64,000 nt of DNA from Platerodrilus igneus (taxonomy: Eukaryota > Arthropoda > Insecta > Coleoptera > Lycidae). The translations under genes were made by a program, and so were the position numbers. Shown here piece after piece: positions 44,716 through 56,618 of the stretch. A model generated the notes under the pieces. That model was not told where the DNA came from. It saw only the letters and a program-made list of their open reading frames with translations, and searched no databases. The stretch spans positions 3,358,501 to 3,422,500 of the forward strand of contig JARFIW010001215.1 in NCBI GenBank assembly GCA_036346225.1, read 5' to 3'. How positions within the stretch are numbered: the stretch's first letter is position 1; each line of letters begins with the position of its first letter.

Positions 44716-47560
44716 TGCGAGTTTTTTGAAAAGTGTGGATGACGTTTCATTCACACGTTAATGATGTATAATAGTCACATTTTGTGTGGATAGATTTGAA
44801 TGTTTCTAACTTCACACCGATTAATTGTGGTTATTTTCTTATAGTTCTAAATAATAATAATAACCTCAACCTCATTTCTACAAAAATGACATTTCTACTT
44901 CTTTTTTTTCGGTTGAATCATTATTTTGGATATTAGAAAGTGTTTGACACTAAGCAAGAGTCATGCCTCGTAAAACCTAGTCTAGTTTTAGTAGGTGAGT
45001 CAAATGATTAAGTAAAAGCTCATCTTTTTGTATCTGGAGATTGTTACTTTCTCGCAGAGCAGGAACAAGCAGTTTATCATTATTTATTAACCAAATAAGA
45101 TCTCTTAAATATCCCTTATTAGACTGTAAAACTTTATTGGCATGTTGTGATCTTTTCTAGTTGTTCCTTGAGCACCTACGGAGTTCACCAGAAAGCTTCC
45201 TGTTGTTTACAAGTACAATACAGAAGTCAAATGCATCAAGACGGATGACGTAGACTCACGTTGAGCTGCATTGTAAACACGATACCCAAAATGTTACAGG
45301 GAAACCTTTTTGTATACATCATGATCGAGAGTAATTTTAAATGAATGAGTACTTTACAAAATTTTACGGAATTTGTATTTGAATGGCCATTTATCTTCCA
45401 AAAGGGATCAATAAGACACATGTGTCTTTTTGCATTAGAGTCATGAACGTTTTATTGCCATATTGTTCTGTTGAGTAAATTACGGTAGCGTAGAAAATGT
45501 CACAGTTGGTGAGGTATTTAAGCGTAACGCCATATTTTAAATTACAAGTAACAGTTTTATAACTTATTCTCAGAGCGTGCACATTCTCAATTCTTTGGTA
45601 AATAATATTTTGGAATTTTGTACGGATAACTAATTCACATACTTTGACCTGTTTTCCTCAAAGTAAAATGTATATTTTAGAAGCATTAGTTGATCTGAAT
45701 GCGAAAATAATAACAATATTGAGAGATTAATCGCATTTTACCAATATTTTATTTTTGTTATTTTGCAAAGTATCTGGCTTCTATTGCCTTTTGTACACCA
45801 CATCTGGAGTATCGACAATAATCTACAGGAATTGAAGAGTTCATCTCAGATATCTTTTTCCAGTTCCGCAATGCTTTGATAAAATCCTTCACCGTGTTCA
45901 TCAGTCACAGCTTCACAGTTTTCTTAAAAAGAAATCTAGGTAGCAAAGGAGATAATGGATTATCATACACATGCTTAAGCGGGTTTTGTGTTATAACATG
46001 TCCTTTGGCTGAGGCCTTGTCATGTACAACGTGCTTTGCACTTTATAAAATATTCCTGTTTTAAATACGCTAAAAACACATTTTATTACTTCCTGGAATT
46101 AATTTTAATTCCGAACATATATTTACGTTTAGCCTTGTACTAGAAAATAATACTAGACATGGAGATTATACTTATTCATTATGTTTCTCCTTTATTTATG
46201 TTGTATAAATAAATGCGAATAGAAGTAATTTTCTGAATGGTTGATTCCTTTAAGCATGTCTTTTAAAACACAATTTATGTCAGGAGTGTCATTTATTCGT
46301 TCCTTTCTTTTATGTTTCTTATCTGTAACATACGAATAACGTTCATTTCTTTTGTTATCTGACTGTCTTCTGGTGCAGAAACTGTCAATGTTAAAATACC
46401 TATCAATTAACACGAGGTTACCTATGGTACGTATTTTCTACCTAAACGCATAACGTTTTACTAAAAATAATTTTATAGATGTTTTACCTAGGATGTAAGA
46501 TGAAGTCTCGCTTATTTGAACCTGTCTTATAAATTAGGGACAGTAAGATATTAAAAGATAAATTTTTGATAGTTTCATTGAACCATATGTATTATAAATT
46601 GGCAACACAATTAATTTTGCAGGGTCCAAAACCTTACTCCAAAACTTTACTTCGAATATAGTCTCCAAGGTTTTCCTATAATTTTTACTTCGAAAATATC
46701 TACAATTATTTCTATATAAATTTTTATCTACGATCCATGTCTTGAATTCATCTTTTGCGTTGGATATCGTCGACTTCTTCATAAATTTTCTCTCAACGTT
46801 TTACATAAAAAACTGTGATATGCAACAGTTTTACCTACAAAAATATCTGGATGCCGAACTTTTTTTCTTTGATGGAATCAAGTTATATTTAAATGCAAAT
46901 ATTTGGCGGAAAAGATATTTATTTAGGGAGTTATATATAGACTTCACTTTGTGGACGAGTCGTTTGACAACTGCCAGATGTTTACTACAAAATGCCATGG
47001 GGAATCTGAAGATAACTAGAATATGAGTAACAATCTAAAATAGTTACTCCAGGTATGAGTTTTACTGTAATCTCTTTTATTGTAAATGGTAGTGCATAAA
47101 CATTGTTACCTCACTCTTTACACATATCTAAATCCACGTGATTTTTACAACTGTTGCTTTACCTTTTGCTTATCTTGCATTTAAATAAAAGGTGCTCTTA
47201 AATATTTTTTGTTGCTGCTTATAACCTCACTTTGTGAACATAGGGGATTTCGTGAAACTTTTTATGGTAAAAAAGGTTTACATGCAAATAAGTTAAAACT
47301 GAAACAAAACTATTTCATTGTCTTTACAGAGTTTTGTGTAAATGCTTATAAAAATATTGTAGCAAGGCTGCGATTTCTTGATTAGTGATTGCTTTTATAG
47401 AGATAATTGTTCATATGTTAATTACCAAAATTTGAATATATAAGCTTAATATATTTCTTCCAACAACCTGCATTTGATTTTTAATTCTTTTATTACCAGG
47501 TGAGAAAAGAAAAGAGAGTAATCATATAGAGAGATTTAAGAGCTATATCTGTGAATAACG
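44716..47560. other. unique AT-rich sequence without recognised gene
   Basis: Frames at 45391-45582, 45876-46064, 46192-46413, 46534-46782 and 46742-47026 show no family motif. A host exon could be hidden here, but I cannot support one. No tandem repeats or element ends were seen. Confidence 0.45.
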
Positions 47561-48000
47561 TCCTCCAGTTAAGATAAGTCGTTTGCAAACTCCGCAGTCC
47601 TTAAAGGCCGTTGCTGCTCCGACAGAGTACATTTATTTTAAACTCTGCAGTATACCTACGCTTTATATCTCACTGGAAAAAGGGACGGTGCACTTTGGTG
47701 CACAATGCCCACGCCCAATCCTTGACACAAAATGTCGTTTTCCTTCTTCTTTTTCTACGCTTTCTATGATACCTTAGTATCCAACCTGGATTTTCTTTCT
47801 TTCTAAAAATTTATTTACAGCACGTTAGCACCTTAGTGCCCAAACGTGGTAGATAGAACGCTCTTAGTGCTTAACGCCCATTATCGCCCATCAACGCCTA
47901 TAGCGTCCAACCTGTTTCTTTTTCTTTTTATAAATTTTTCTAGAGCACACCTTGACGCCCAACACACGTTTTTTCTTTTTCAAATTTTTCTGCAACACAA

Positions 48001-48787
48001 TCACACACAACGTGTTTTTATACTGTTAGCTGTGGTAAACTTTAGCTCTAATTGATACGCGTCCAAGTGCATAAGCTCAGATTTTAGCTCATTGTCCGCA
48101 CGATGAAAATTAGTTCCATTGTCACTGTATATCTCCAGTGGCATTCCTCGAGTTGCTACAAAGTTCTGTACGCACTTAATATACGAGTCAATAGCTAGAG
48201 AATGTGCAAACTCCAAGTGTATAGCTCGAATGGTGAGGCATGTAAACTAACACCCCCATCGTTTTTCACTTCGTCTTTCTACTGCTACTACAAATGGTCC
48301 AAAGTAGTCTACGTCGACAAAGGAAAATAGTCTCGTGAATGCCGACATGCGAGCATTTGCTAATTTCTGGTTGAGCTGGCCTTGCACGGCTATTTTTACA
48401 CATTTGACATTTATAACTGACACCTTTGACAACTGTGCGTAAACAGGATATTCAGAATTTTTGTATAATTTCGTTTACGATAACTTCTGTACCGCAATGG
48501 TGTAGTTTATTATAGTAGGATTTCACTAAAAGCAGTGTAACTTTGCTGTTTCTTGGCAAAATCATAGGTCTTTTTACCTCGTTTTGCTTCTGCGCACGAA
48601 TCAATTCTACCACGTATTCGCAAAATGTTATCGGATCAAGATAAGCGGAACATGTAGCAAGAGCGCTTGATTTAGGCAAAACTTTGTGTTGACCTTCAGG
48701 AAGTTCCAAATTTGTTTTAAGCACAGTAATTTCATCACCAACGTAATCATATTGAGCACGACAATACAGTTCATTTTGTGCGCTCAA
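48001..48787 (-). pseudogene. pol: BEL integrase zinc-binding region and core
   Basis: Frame 48787-48452 carries LPRNSKVTLLLVKSYYNKLH followed by HCGTEVIVNEI, the zinc-binding region. Frame 48432-48247 has FSFVDVDYFGPFVV with the first catalytic Asp. Frame 48216-48001 has ATRGMPLEIYSDNGTNF with the second Asp. The Glu and C-terminus are missing: sequence jumps within about 40 bp to the A/G-rich tract. Confidence 0.82.
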
Positions 48788-49180
48788 TAGCTCCTATCAA
48801 TTCAACTGATGGACGTATTCCACGACATCTTTGTCTTAAATGTCTAATGAATCTAAATACGTAGGCAACTGTTCTCTACAGGCGGTGCCAGTTAGAAAAT
48901 CGCTCTAAGTTTATCAATTCCAATAACTTTTGGCAATGAACTAAGAACACATATAATTTGATTTTGTATCTTCCTCTGACGTATAATAAGGGTTCGGATC
49001 ATTCGGCCAATCGTCTTCGCTTTCATATAAAAAACTTGGACCAGCGAACCATCGACTGCTGATGTCTGGAGCCTTTGACCATTTTATAGCGTCATCTGCA
49101 ACATTTAACTTAGATGCAAGCCAACGCCAATCCGTCTATTGTGTCGATTCCAAGATCTTACTTATGCGAAACATTACAAA

Positions 49181-49534
49181 TTATTTGTATTTTCTAGGAT
49201 CTGAGTTTAACCAACACAACACCGTCCGGGAATCTGACCACATAACTTTCTTTTCAATGTGAATTTGGTGACATTTACAAATACTATCTACTAATTTTGC
49301 TCCTAACAAAGTTGCCTGCAACTCCACGTTTGGGATTGAAACAGGTCGTAAGGACGACACCTTTGTTTTGGCTCCAACCAAAGTACATTCTACAGTCCCG
49401 TTGAATTCTATTTGAAAGTAGGCAACTGCTGCACATGCATTTTCCCTCGCATCTACAAAAACGTGTAACGCTATACTACCTTTCACATTGGTTAGATATT
49501 TGGAATAACATCGATTAATGTGCACTTCTTCCAA
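49181..49534 (-). pseudogene. pol: BEL RNase H-like domain
   Basis: The minus frame has GSIALHVFVDARENACAAVA, KTKVSSLRPVSIPNVELQAT and VMWSDSRTVLCWLNSDPRK, the ordered blocks of BEL RNase H with Asp, Glu and Asp in place. Intact over 117 codons. Confidence 0.85.
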
Positions 49535-50680
49535 TAAGGACAGGTATTAATCCATTGCAACCATCTTTCAAATAGAGAATCTGGTAATTGCTTATCCCAA
49601 CCAATTGCAGTTTTCCAAACATCTTGGAGAAGTACTTTAACCCAGGTTAAATATAACGACAAAAAGCCCAACGGATCAAAAACGGACAATGTTTTTAATA
49701 CTTCACGTTTAGTAGGACGTCTGATGACTGCCAATATTTCCTTGTTTAACGTACCAAATTTTAAAAGATATCGGAATTAGTACACCACCACATACCAAGA
49801 ACCTTTTTTTGTCTGGCCGGTGTCTGAGATTACACTAAGTGGTTTACCCTTTAACGGAGGGTGCTCATCTTTGCCTAGTTTTCTACGTACCCTTTTGGAG
49901 TTAGAAGGCTAATTCCGCATATGAAATCTACCGTTTTCATGTATTAGCTTGACTTCTTTGGCCAACTGTATAGCTTCTTCTTCGGTATCTACGCTGTCCA
50001 ACAAGTCGTCACGTAATGATGTTTTATAATAGCTTCAACTGCATGTGGATACTCGTTTGCGTGCTCAAGAGCATTCAAGTTCTTAACATACTGAGCTTTA
50101 CTTGGAGAGCAGGTCAAGCAAAAGGTTAAAACTTGCATTACATAAGTATCTGGCTCCTTTTCCTGGTCGTCTCTTCATAAAAACTGCCCAGCGTGCTACA
50201 TCGAAAATTGTGCAGTACTTCCGCTAGCACGACTAATTGATCTGGACCCTTTAATAGCATTGAGTTCAAAGAGATTCCATTGACTTGTGCGGCAGCGTCC
50301 CAAACTAAACGAACCTTTGATGGCTTATTCGGATTCTTAACTATGAATATCGGCAGGTACCATGTTTTGGGTTCGCGCGTAAACTTTCGCACGTAACCCT
50401 TTTCTAACAGACTTTGAATCTGGTCTTTCAGATTATCATACAAAACTGGGTCATTTAAAGTGTTCTTTGCCAAACATGATAATCGTCTCTTAGCCATGCC
50501 GTAGCTATTAGGAACGTCAAGGCTAGTACACTTCCATAGCAATGCATATTCAAAACACTTGTTCCTTCGTATGGTCTGCTTTTTTAGTATATTAAAACCT
50601 CGATCCTCGTTGACGCATGCTGGACAAACGTTTGGTTTTCCGATACCAATATTTTCTAATAAAAAGAATTCTTTAACCAA
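49490..50680 (-). pseudogene. pol: BEL reverse transcriptase
   Basis: Blocks on minus: EKGYVRKFTREPKTWYLPIF, SKVRLVWDAAAQVNGISLNS and LLKGPDQLVVLAEVL (50680-50138). A decayed palm follows, then FDPLGFLSLYLTWVKVLLQD and WDKQLPDSLFERWLQW (49734-49492). No clear YxDD box survives in an open frame. Confidence 0.82.
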
Positions 50681-50683
50681 ACT

Positions 50684-51231
50684 CTAAAGGGATTGGCCAG
50701 AGCCACATTCGCACATATGATAACTGCTATAATAATCCATCAAATCAGATTTACTGCAATAGCAACCATGTATGGACCCTCCTAATCGCGTGTTAATTGC
50801 AACGAGCTCTTTCCATTTACCTTCGTAAACTTCCAACGGACAGCATAGCTTCCAATTGTCCAACCCTATTAGAATTTTTGGAATTCCGTTACTGTACGAA
50901 TCAAATGGAATATCTTTTAGGGAAGGATACTTATTCACTAGATCAGCCTTTACAATTGATTGCACTGGTAAATTTAGACTTTTCACCGTACGTACGTCAG
51001 ATAGTGTATACCGGAGACTTCCGCCCGCTTGCTTAGAAATCTGAAAGCACACTCGTCTAGATTCCGCTTCTGTTCGCACAATGTCCACTTTAGACATAAA
51101 CTTTCTGGTGTTCCACTAAGCTGCAGATTATTAATCACTTCTTCTTCTATCAGTGTTACGGATGAATCTTCATCTAATAGAGCAAAGGTCCTAACACTGA
51201 TATTATTAGAGCCATGCAATACCACTGGCAA
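50684..51231 (-). pseudogene. pol: BEL protease and linker
   Basis: MPVVLHGSNNISVRTFALLD and EDSSVTLIEEEVINNL (51231-50983) form the retropepsin start. The triad reads Asp-Glu-Asp before SSVTLI, so it is altered from the usual Asp-Ser/Thr/Asp-Gly. The overlapping frame 51097-50684 gives IPKILIGLDNWKLCCPLEVY and INTRLGGSIHG, the linker before RT. Confidence 0.75.
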
Positions 51232-51901
51232 GATTCTAAAGAAAATTCCATGACTCGATGGTTGGTTTGATGTGCATTGCAGTTTGATTGCTGAGGCACT
51301 GCTGTGAATATATCCCCTTGACTTGACCTTCCACCTTCTTCCTTGGACTTGTAATTGTGATTGGCATTATGTAGAAGTGGGTGATGTTGTAATACACAAT
51401 CAGATTCTTGGTATGCCTTTACATTTTTACACTTGAAAAACGAATGTTTGACAAATCAACATCGTCAAACCTACCATAGATTCTGATTTGTCGCTCACTG
51501 CCAGTGAATGCAAAAGAGAACGTTGATTTGAGCTTGCTGAGCGCTGCTTACTTTCTTCCTGAACGTGCGTTGGACCCATTTGAGGTTACTAAATAAACCG
51601 CCTATGCTACTTTAAATAGCCTGTCGCTAAACGTCAATAGGTACCCTGTCTGTTTGGACTGGTCCAGTAAAAACAGTGCCCAGTTTAACCTCACTGGCGC
51701 TGGGAACTATTCTACCAGATTTTGCAACAGCACAGGATTCCGTAAATGATCCGTAAGTAGGGCATTTTCCATTGTGGAACAAAGATTACGCGCAGACAAA
51801 ACATAATCCACCAACGTTTCCAACTTACTGCCTTTGGAAAAACCTAGTTTCTAATTTTAGTCATTAGGGACCTAATAATACCTTTGAGGCGCCTAGAGCA
51901 T

Positions 51902-52372
51902 CTAAATCGAAACGGCTGATGGCATTAATAATCTGCACTTTACAGATTCTAATGCTTTTTCCTTCAGGCATTTCTGTAGTCTGGCTAAATTTTCAGCAAC
52001 AGTGTAACCGCAAATACTACTGCTGTTCTGATATCTGCTGATAAATAATAGCCAGTCTTCTGCGTTACCACTAAAGACAGGTAGATTTTTAGACATAACT
52101 TGTCGGGCTACCAAATACGTATAATTTGGCACTGTTCCTTCGCGAATAGCTTGAACATAATCTGCCGGGTGTGCATTTGAAGACGAATGATGCCTTCTCC
52201 TTTGACAGTGAGGCATCTTCAGATTTCGATCAAAACGTTCTGACTGACTTCCAGTATGTGTTGAGTTTTTCCCGGTGGCGTTTACTTTAGGAATAGAGTT
52301 AACCCAGTCTGTAGCTCTTTTCAGTTTTAACTTTGTTAACGACTCGCCCTCGTCGTCGCTGCTTAAGGTCAA
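51902..52372 (-). pseudogene. gag: BEL gag core
   Basis: The minus frame contains NLPVFSGNAEDWLLFISRYQ and LARLQKCLKEKALESVKCRL, the conserved gag block of BEL/Pao elements, plus the first of the four tandem units at its N-terminal side. The frame ends near 51902. The segment 51240-51900 between it and the protease is decayed gag with zinc-knuckle remnants that I could not resolve. Confidence 0.8.
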
Positions 52373-53290
52373 CCACTAAAGACAGGTAGATCTTTGGACA
52401 TAACTTGCCGGGCTGCCAAATGCGTACGATTTGGCACTGTTCCTTCGTGGATAGCTTGAACATAACCTGCCGGGTGTCCATTCGAAGACAAATGATGCCT
52501 TTTCCTTTGACAGTGAGGCATCTTCACATTTCGGTTTATCAAAACGTTCTGACTGACTTCCATTATGTGTTAAGTCTTTTCCGGTGCCGTTTACTTTAGG
52601 AATAGAGTTGACCCAGTCTGTAGCTCTTTTCAGTTTTAACTCTGTTAACGACTCGCCCTCGTCGTCACTGCTTAAGGTCAACCACTAAAGACAGGTAGAT
52701 CTTTAGACATAACTTGCCGGGCTGCCAAATGCGTACGATTTGGCACTGTTCCTTCGCGGATAGCTTGAACATAACCTGCCGGGTGTCCATTTGAAGACGA
52801 ATGATGCCTTCTCCTTTAACAGTGAGGCATCTTCAGATTTCGATTAATCAAAACGTTCTGACTGACTTCCATTATGTGTTGTCTTTCCCGGTGCCGTTTA
52901 CTTTAGGAATAGAGCTGATCCAGTCTGTAGCTCTTTTCAGTTTTAAATCTGTTAACGACTCGCCCACGTTGTCACTGCTTAAGGTCAACCACTAAAGACA
53001 GGTAGATCTTTAGACATAACTTGTCGGGCTGCCAAATGCGTACGATTTGGCACTGTTCCTTCGCGGATAGCTTAAACATAACCTGCCGGGTGTCCATTTG
53101 AAGAGGTATGATACCTTCTCCTTTGACAGTGAGGCATGTTCAGTTTTCGATTTATCAAAACTTCTATTATGGGTTGAATCTTTCCCGGTGGCGTTTACTT
53201 TAGGAGTAGAGTTGACCCAGTCTGTAGCTCTTTTCAGTTTTAATTCTGTTAACGATTCGCCCTCGTCGTTACTGCTTAAGGTCATAAGCA
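52067..53290 (-). repeat. four tandem ~307-bp units inside BEL gag
   Basis: The junction text accactaaagacag recurs at about 52067, 52373, 52682 and 52990, so units are 306-309 bp. On minus each unit encodes MTLSSDDEGESLTELKLK, RATDWVNSIPKVN and RRNSAKSYAFGSP-type text, with frame differences near its end. Only the lowest unit is joined directly to the gag core. The multiplication must have happened inside a gag already in place or during reverse transcription. Confidence 0.9.
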
Positions 53291-53299
53291 CTTGATACT

Positions 53300-53650
53300 T
53301 TTGCTTAAAATATTTTAGTTTTGTCTCGCGTTCTTCAGTTAAACGTTGGAGTTCAAATTTAATTTTCCGTTGCATTCGTGAAGATACGGTAGACTCGGCT
53401 ACTATGTGTTGCCTTTGAACAGATCGTTCTTTTCTCGTGTCATGCTGTTTAGTTTTTAAACAGTACCAACTGTGATTCTGTACCTCTACAATTACATTTA
53501 CACATGCGTAGTGAAACCAAGTATCACACGTATCGCATTGAACCATATCGCTGAAGCCTTCAAAGTTTGAGCACAACGGACAAACTTGACCTGTTTTGTT
53601 GTCCTCTCTTTCACTGCAGATACTCCTTTACATCGTGACATCTTTTACCT
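53300..53650 (-). pseudogene. gag: BEL gag N-terminus with PHD-like zinc finger
   Basis: The minus strand opens at about 53640 with MSRCKGVSAVKE, shifts frame, then reads VCPLCSNFEGFSDMVQCDTC, WFHYACVNV and SWYCLKT. This is the Cys4-His-Cys3 spacing of a PHD finger (CX2C, CX2C, HX2C, then CX2 with the last Cys replaced by Thr). A basic, Glu-rich coiled-coil segment follows (MQRKIKFELQRLTEERETK). PHD fingers usually read histone H3 tails; here it could tether gag or the element to chromatin (inference). Confidence 0.75.
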
Positions 53651-53704
53651 TGTACAAAGTTATTTAAAGAATGTTAAAATACCAAAATTTTGTAGCGAAA
53701 GGGT

Positions 53705-54240
53705 AGACTACTATAATACCTGACTCACTTAGTCTTGCAATACAAGACGACATAGTAAATTTAAATACCTTAGAAGTCGATCTAAATACTATCGATGATT
53801 ACTACATACCTCTAAAAAACAAAATAAAAAATTCACCAGATACCTATCCACAATGGAAAATGGAAGATAATTTAGTACCTTCGAAATTACCTTTAACCTC
53901 AAATATAAATGACTGGAAAATCTTAGTATCTCAGAAACAAAAAACTGATGTTCTATCAAACTGTCACGATCCATCTGTCGCTAGTCATTTTGGGTTTTCT
54001 AAAACATTCGCTAAGTTACAAAAAACATATTATTGGCCTAAGATAAAGGTCGATGTTTTGAAGTATTGTCGAAATTGTCTCGTTTGTGGAACAAAAGCAT
54101 TGAATATAAAACCTTTGGGATTAATGGGAAAGGAAAATGATGTACGTTTTCCATTTCATACTATAACTATAAATCTTATAGGATCCTTACCTCGATCGAA
54201 ACAAGGTCACAAATGGCTACTAGTAATAAATGACTGATTC
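53705..54240 (+). pseudogene. pol: unrelated gypsy integrase fragment
   Basis: The plus strand reads a pre-integrase linker, then the HHCC zinc module (CHDPSVASHFGFSKTFAKLQ, YYWPKIKVDVLKYCRNCLVC) and the first integrase core strand (TITINLIGSLPRSKQGHKW, with Asn where Asp is expected). It ends at TGA 54235-54237. It differs from the integrase of the macrodomain family and is probably the insertion target of, or a neighbour to, copy B. Confidence 0.82.
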
Positions 54241-54959
54241 ATCCATTGCGAAGTGCAAAAGCACATAATATTGAAAAGTATGTCGAAAACAATGTAATTT
54301 TAACTTTGTAATAATAGACAAGTAATGTTGCCATCGGAAGTGTACTATCCCAGATCTTAGGCAACGTTATTTTAGTAACTTGCTCTCGAAACCGAACAGA
54401 ATTATTGTTGGGTGGGTGTAAATTTAGTAGAACACATTTATAGGTACCTGTACGGGAGAAAATTCCACATGCTAACCGACACGCCGCCCGCTTAGGTATC
54501 TGTAAGGGAGAACATTTTACCTAAGAACGTACGCCATTTTCTAATGCCTATTACATTTTTTAAAACCCGAAGCGCAAGTAACCAGATGGATAAAAAGGCT
54601 GCAGGAGTATGACTTCGATACGGAACACCGCGCTGGTACAGGGCATCGTTATATCGATGCACTTTCGAGACGACCTTTTTCCGAAAATTGTAGCTATTGC
54701 TTACGGTCAGAAACGAAATTTGATCTACTTGGTCAGACTACCGTGATTAATGACGATTGACAGTCTTTCCATTTGCAAACCGAACAGAATGAGAAAGACT
54801 GGATTAAAAAGCCAAATTAGAAAAACCATCTTGGTAGAATATTAGTCCTTTGAGCAGCACCCTGAAGCCGTACTAGACACAATGGGATTCCCTGATGCTA
54901 GAAAAAGGAATCTTAGTGCAAATGTTGGAGAACGGAGAAGAATCCGTGAGTACGCTTTG

Positions 54960-55990
54960 GGTGGTGGTTCCTATAAACAAGCTGTTGGAGGTTTTAGAAC
55001 ATCTACATACTAGCACCTCGGGAAAACACTTTGATGTCAAGAAGGTTCTGAAGAAAATTTGAGCAATATCTTACTGTCTAGGCTGCAAGGACGATGTAAA
55101 CGAGTTGAGCTGCAAGTCCCAGCTGTGTGCACCATTGAGAAACCGAAAGGCTCCAATATTGCAATACAACTTGGGAAAGCCCCTTGATAGAGTGGGAATC
55201 GATATTGCCAGTTTATTCCCTGATACCGATTCCGGAAATAAGAACGGTGACCATAGGCTATTTTACGAAGTGGACCTAAGCATATCTTGCAACAGTCGCT
55301 AAAGTGCTGGTAGGACACTTTTCTATCGTTTTGGGGTTCCTAAAAAGTTGCACGTCGATTAAGTACGAAATCTTGAATTAGTGTTATTTCAAGAAGCTTG
55401 CCGGTTGCAGTATATGAGAAAAACCCGAACAACGCCATCGAACTTACAATCGGATGGTATGTTAGAGTGCATGAACCGCTCCTTGGGCAAATACCTTTCC
55501 AACGTGGTCTCCTAACATCAGAGAAACCTGAATCAATACTTTTATTGGCCTATCGATTTTCAATTTATGAGAGCACCGAATAGATATCTGTATGCGCCAT
55601 GCTGGGATGCAAAATTCGTCTACCACGTGATCTTGAGTTTGGATGTAAACCCAGAGAAGACGTTATCGGAGAGAGCTACGTCGAGAAGCTCAAACGCAAG
55701 ATGCATGACATTCATGATGATGTTAGAAATAATATCCAGATCGCAAGCGATCAGATGAAGATCAGATATGAAAAGGGGCAGGAATCTGTTTTTCATGAGC
55801 GTGACCACATCTGGCTATATAATTTCAGATGGGGAATGGACTGTCGACAAAGTTATAAAGGCATTGGAAGGATTCATATGAAGTTATAAAAATGAAGAAC
55901 GACGTGGTAGTTCGGATTCGTAAACTTCCAAAAAGAATAACTATAATCGTGCACGTTAACCGGTTAACATCCTACGATAATGATGACGTC
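54960..55990 (+). pseudogene. pol: gypsy copy B integrase
   Basis: SYCLGCKDDVNELSCKSQLC (zinc module end), GKPLDRVGIDIASLFPDTDS (first Asp), RFGVPKKLHVD followed by a stop (second Asp), and QSDGMLECMNRSLGKYLSNV (Glu) are read in broken frames. The tail 55599-55889 (YVEKLKRKMHDIHDDVRNNI, VFHERDHIWLYNF) and 55892-55990 (KRITIIVHVNRLTSYDNDD) match the tails of copies A and C. Confidence 0.85.
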
Positions 55991-56076
55991 GGTAATGCCG
56001 AAGAACGGCAAACATTGGGCCGAACTTTGATTGGTTCATGTCTCTGTACAGTGGCGCATGCAAAACTAGATTTGCG

Positions 56077-56478
56077 GTCACAGAAGATACTCAAGGCGAT
56101 CTTTTCAATGTACCGTCAGAAAACTGCCTGACACATTGCATATCAGTTGGCCTAGATATGTCCCGAGGGCTTGATCGAATGTTTAAAAATAAATTTGATA
56201 GTCCGGATCAACTTCCCTGGCAACAATCAGAGGTTTTTAGGACCATACGGCTAAAAGACCAACATCGTAACATAGTGACTAAGCAATAGTATTCTGGTAA
56301 ATCGTATTACCAGGATCCATGAAAGGCGTTAATGGACCTCAAGGGTCTGATGATCAAATTTGAAGGCAAGAAGTTGGCCATACCCATGATCGGACATGGA
56401 CACCATGAGTTGAGATGGAGGATGGTACCGAATATGCTAGAGGTACTGGAGTCCAGAACTTGGTGTGTGCTTACAATC
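56077..56478 (+). pseudogene. TARG1/OARD1-like macrodomain, copy B
   Basis: The plus frame has VTEDTQGDLFNVPSENCLTH, CISVGLDMSRGLDRMFKNKF and IRLKDQHRNIV, then after a shift YQDP.KALMDLKGLMIKFEG and IPMIGHGHHELRWRMVPNML. The region aligned to GCGLDRLQW reads GHGHHELRW, so the active-site Cys and Asp are both altered. Several shifts make it inactive. Position relative to integrase tail and LTR equals that in copies A and C. Confidence 0.82.
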
Positions 56479-56605
56479 AGAATGAAACGGCGCTTGCTAT
56501 GAAGGGTTTTGATTACTACTTCCATCGGTATAGGAACTGCAAATTTACCGCCGCAAGGACTTCCAAGTGTCCCGCTTACAGAATGTTTTGGGATAGAACA
56601 ACTTT

Positions 56606-56618
56606 AAGAGGGAAACAG
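56606..56618 (+). promoter_or_regulatory. polypurine tract before the 3' LTR
   Basis: aagagggaaacag immediately precedes the LTR start TGTATCG. This is the expected primer site for second-strand synthesis. Confidence 0.6.

Larger units (their letters stand above)
47560..53660 (-). mobile_element. BEL/Pao retrotransposon, second copy, with PHD-like finger
   Basis: On the minus strand: gag start with a PHD-like finger (53640-53400), a repeated gag block (53290-52067), gag core (52066-51902), protease (51231-50983), linker and RT (50680-49490), RNase H (49534-49181), integrase zinc region (48787-48452) and core (48432-48001). Below, at 47980-47957, comes an A/G-rich tract followed by TGTTGGGCG, which looks like a polypurine tract and LTR start, so 47560-47965 may be a 3' LTR. 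The integrase end is missing and no 5' LTR precedes gag. It is not the same family as the BEL element at 11-15 kb. Confidence 0.85.

Noticed and set aside
46192..47026. Frames on both strands that might be host exons
   Set aside because: No family motif, no consistent splice sites and no partner exons; left as unannotated sequence.
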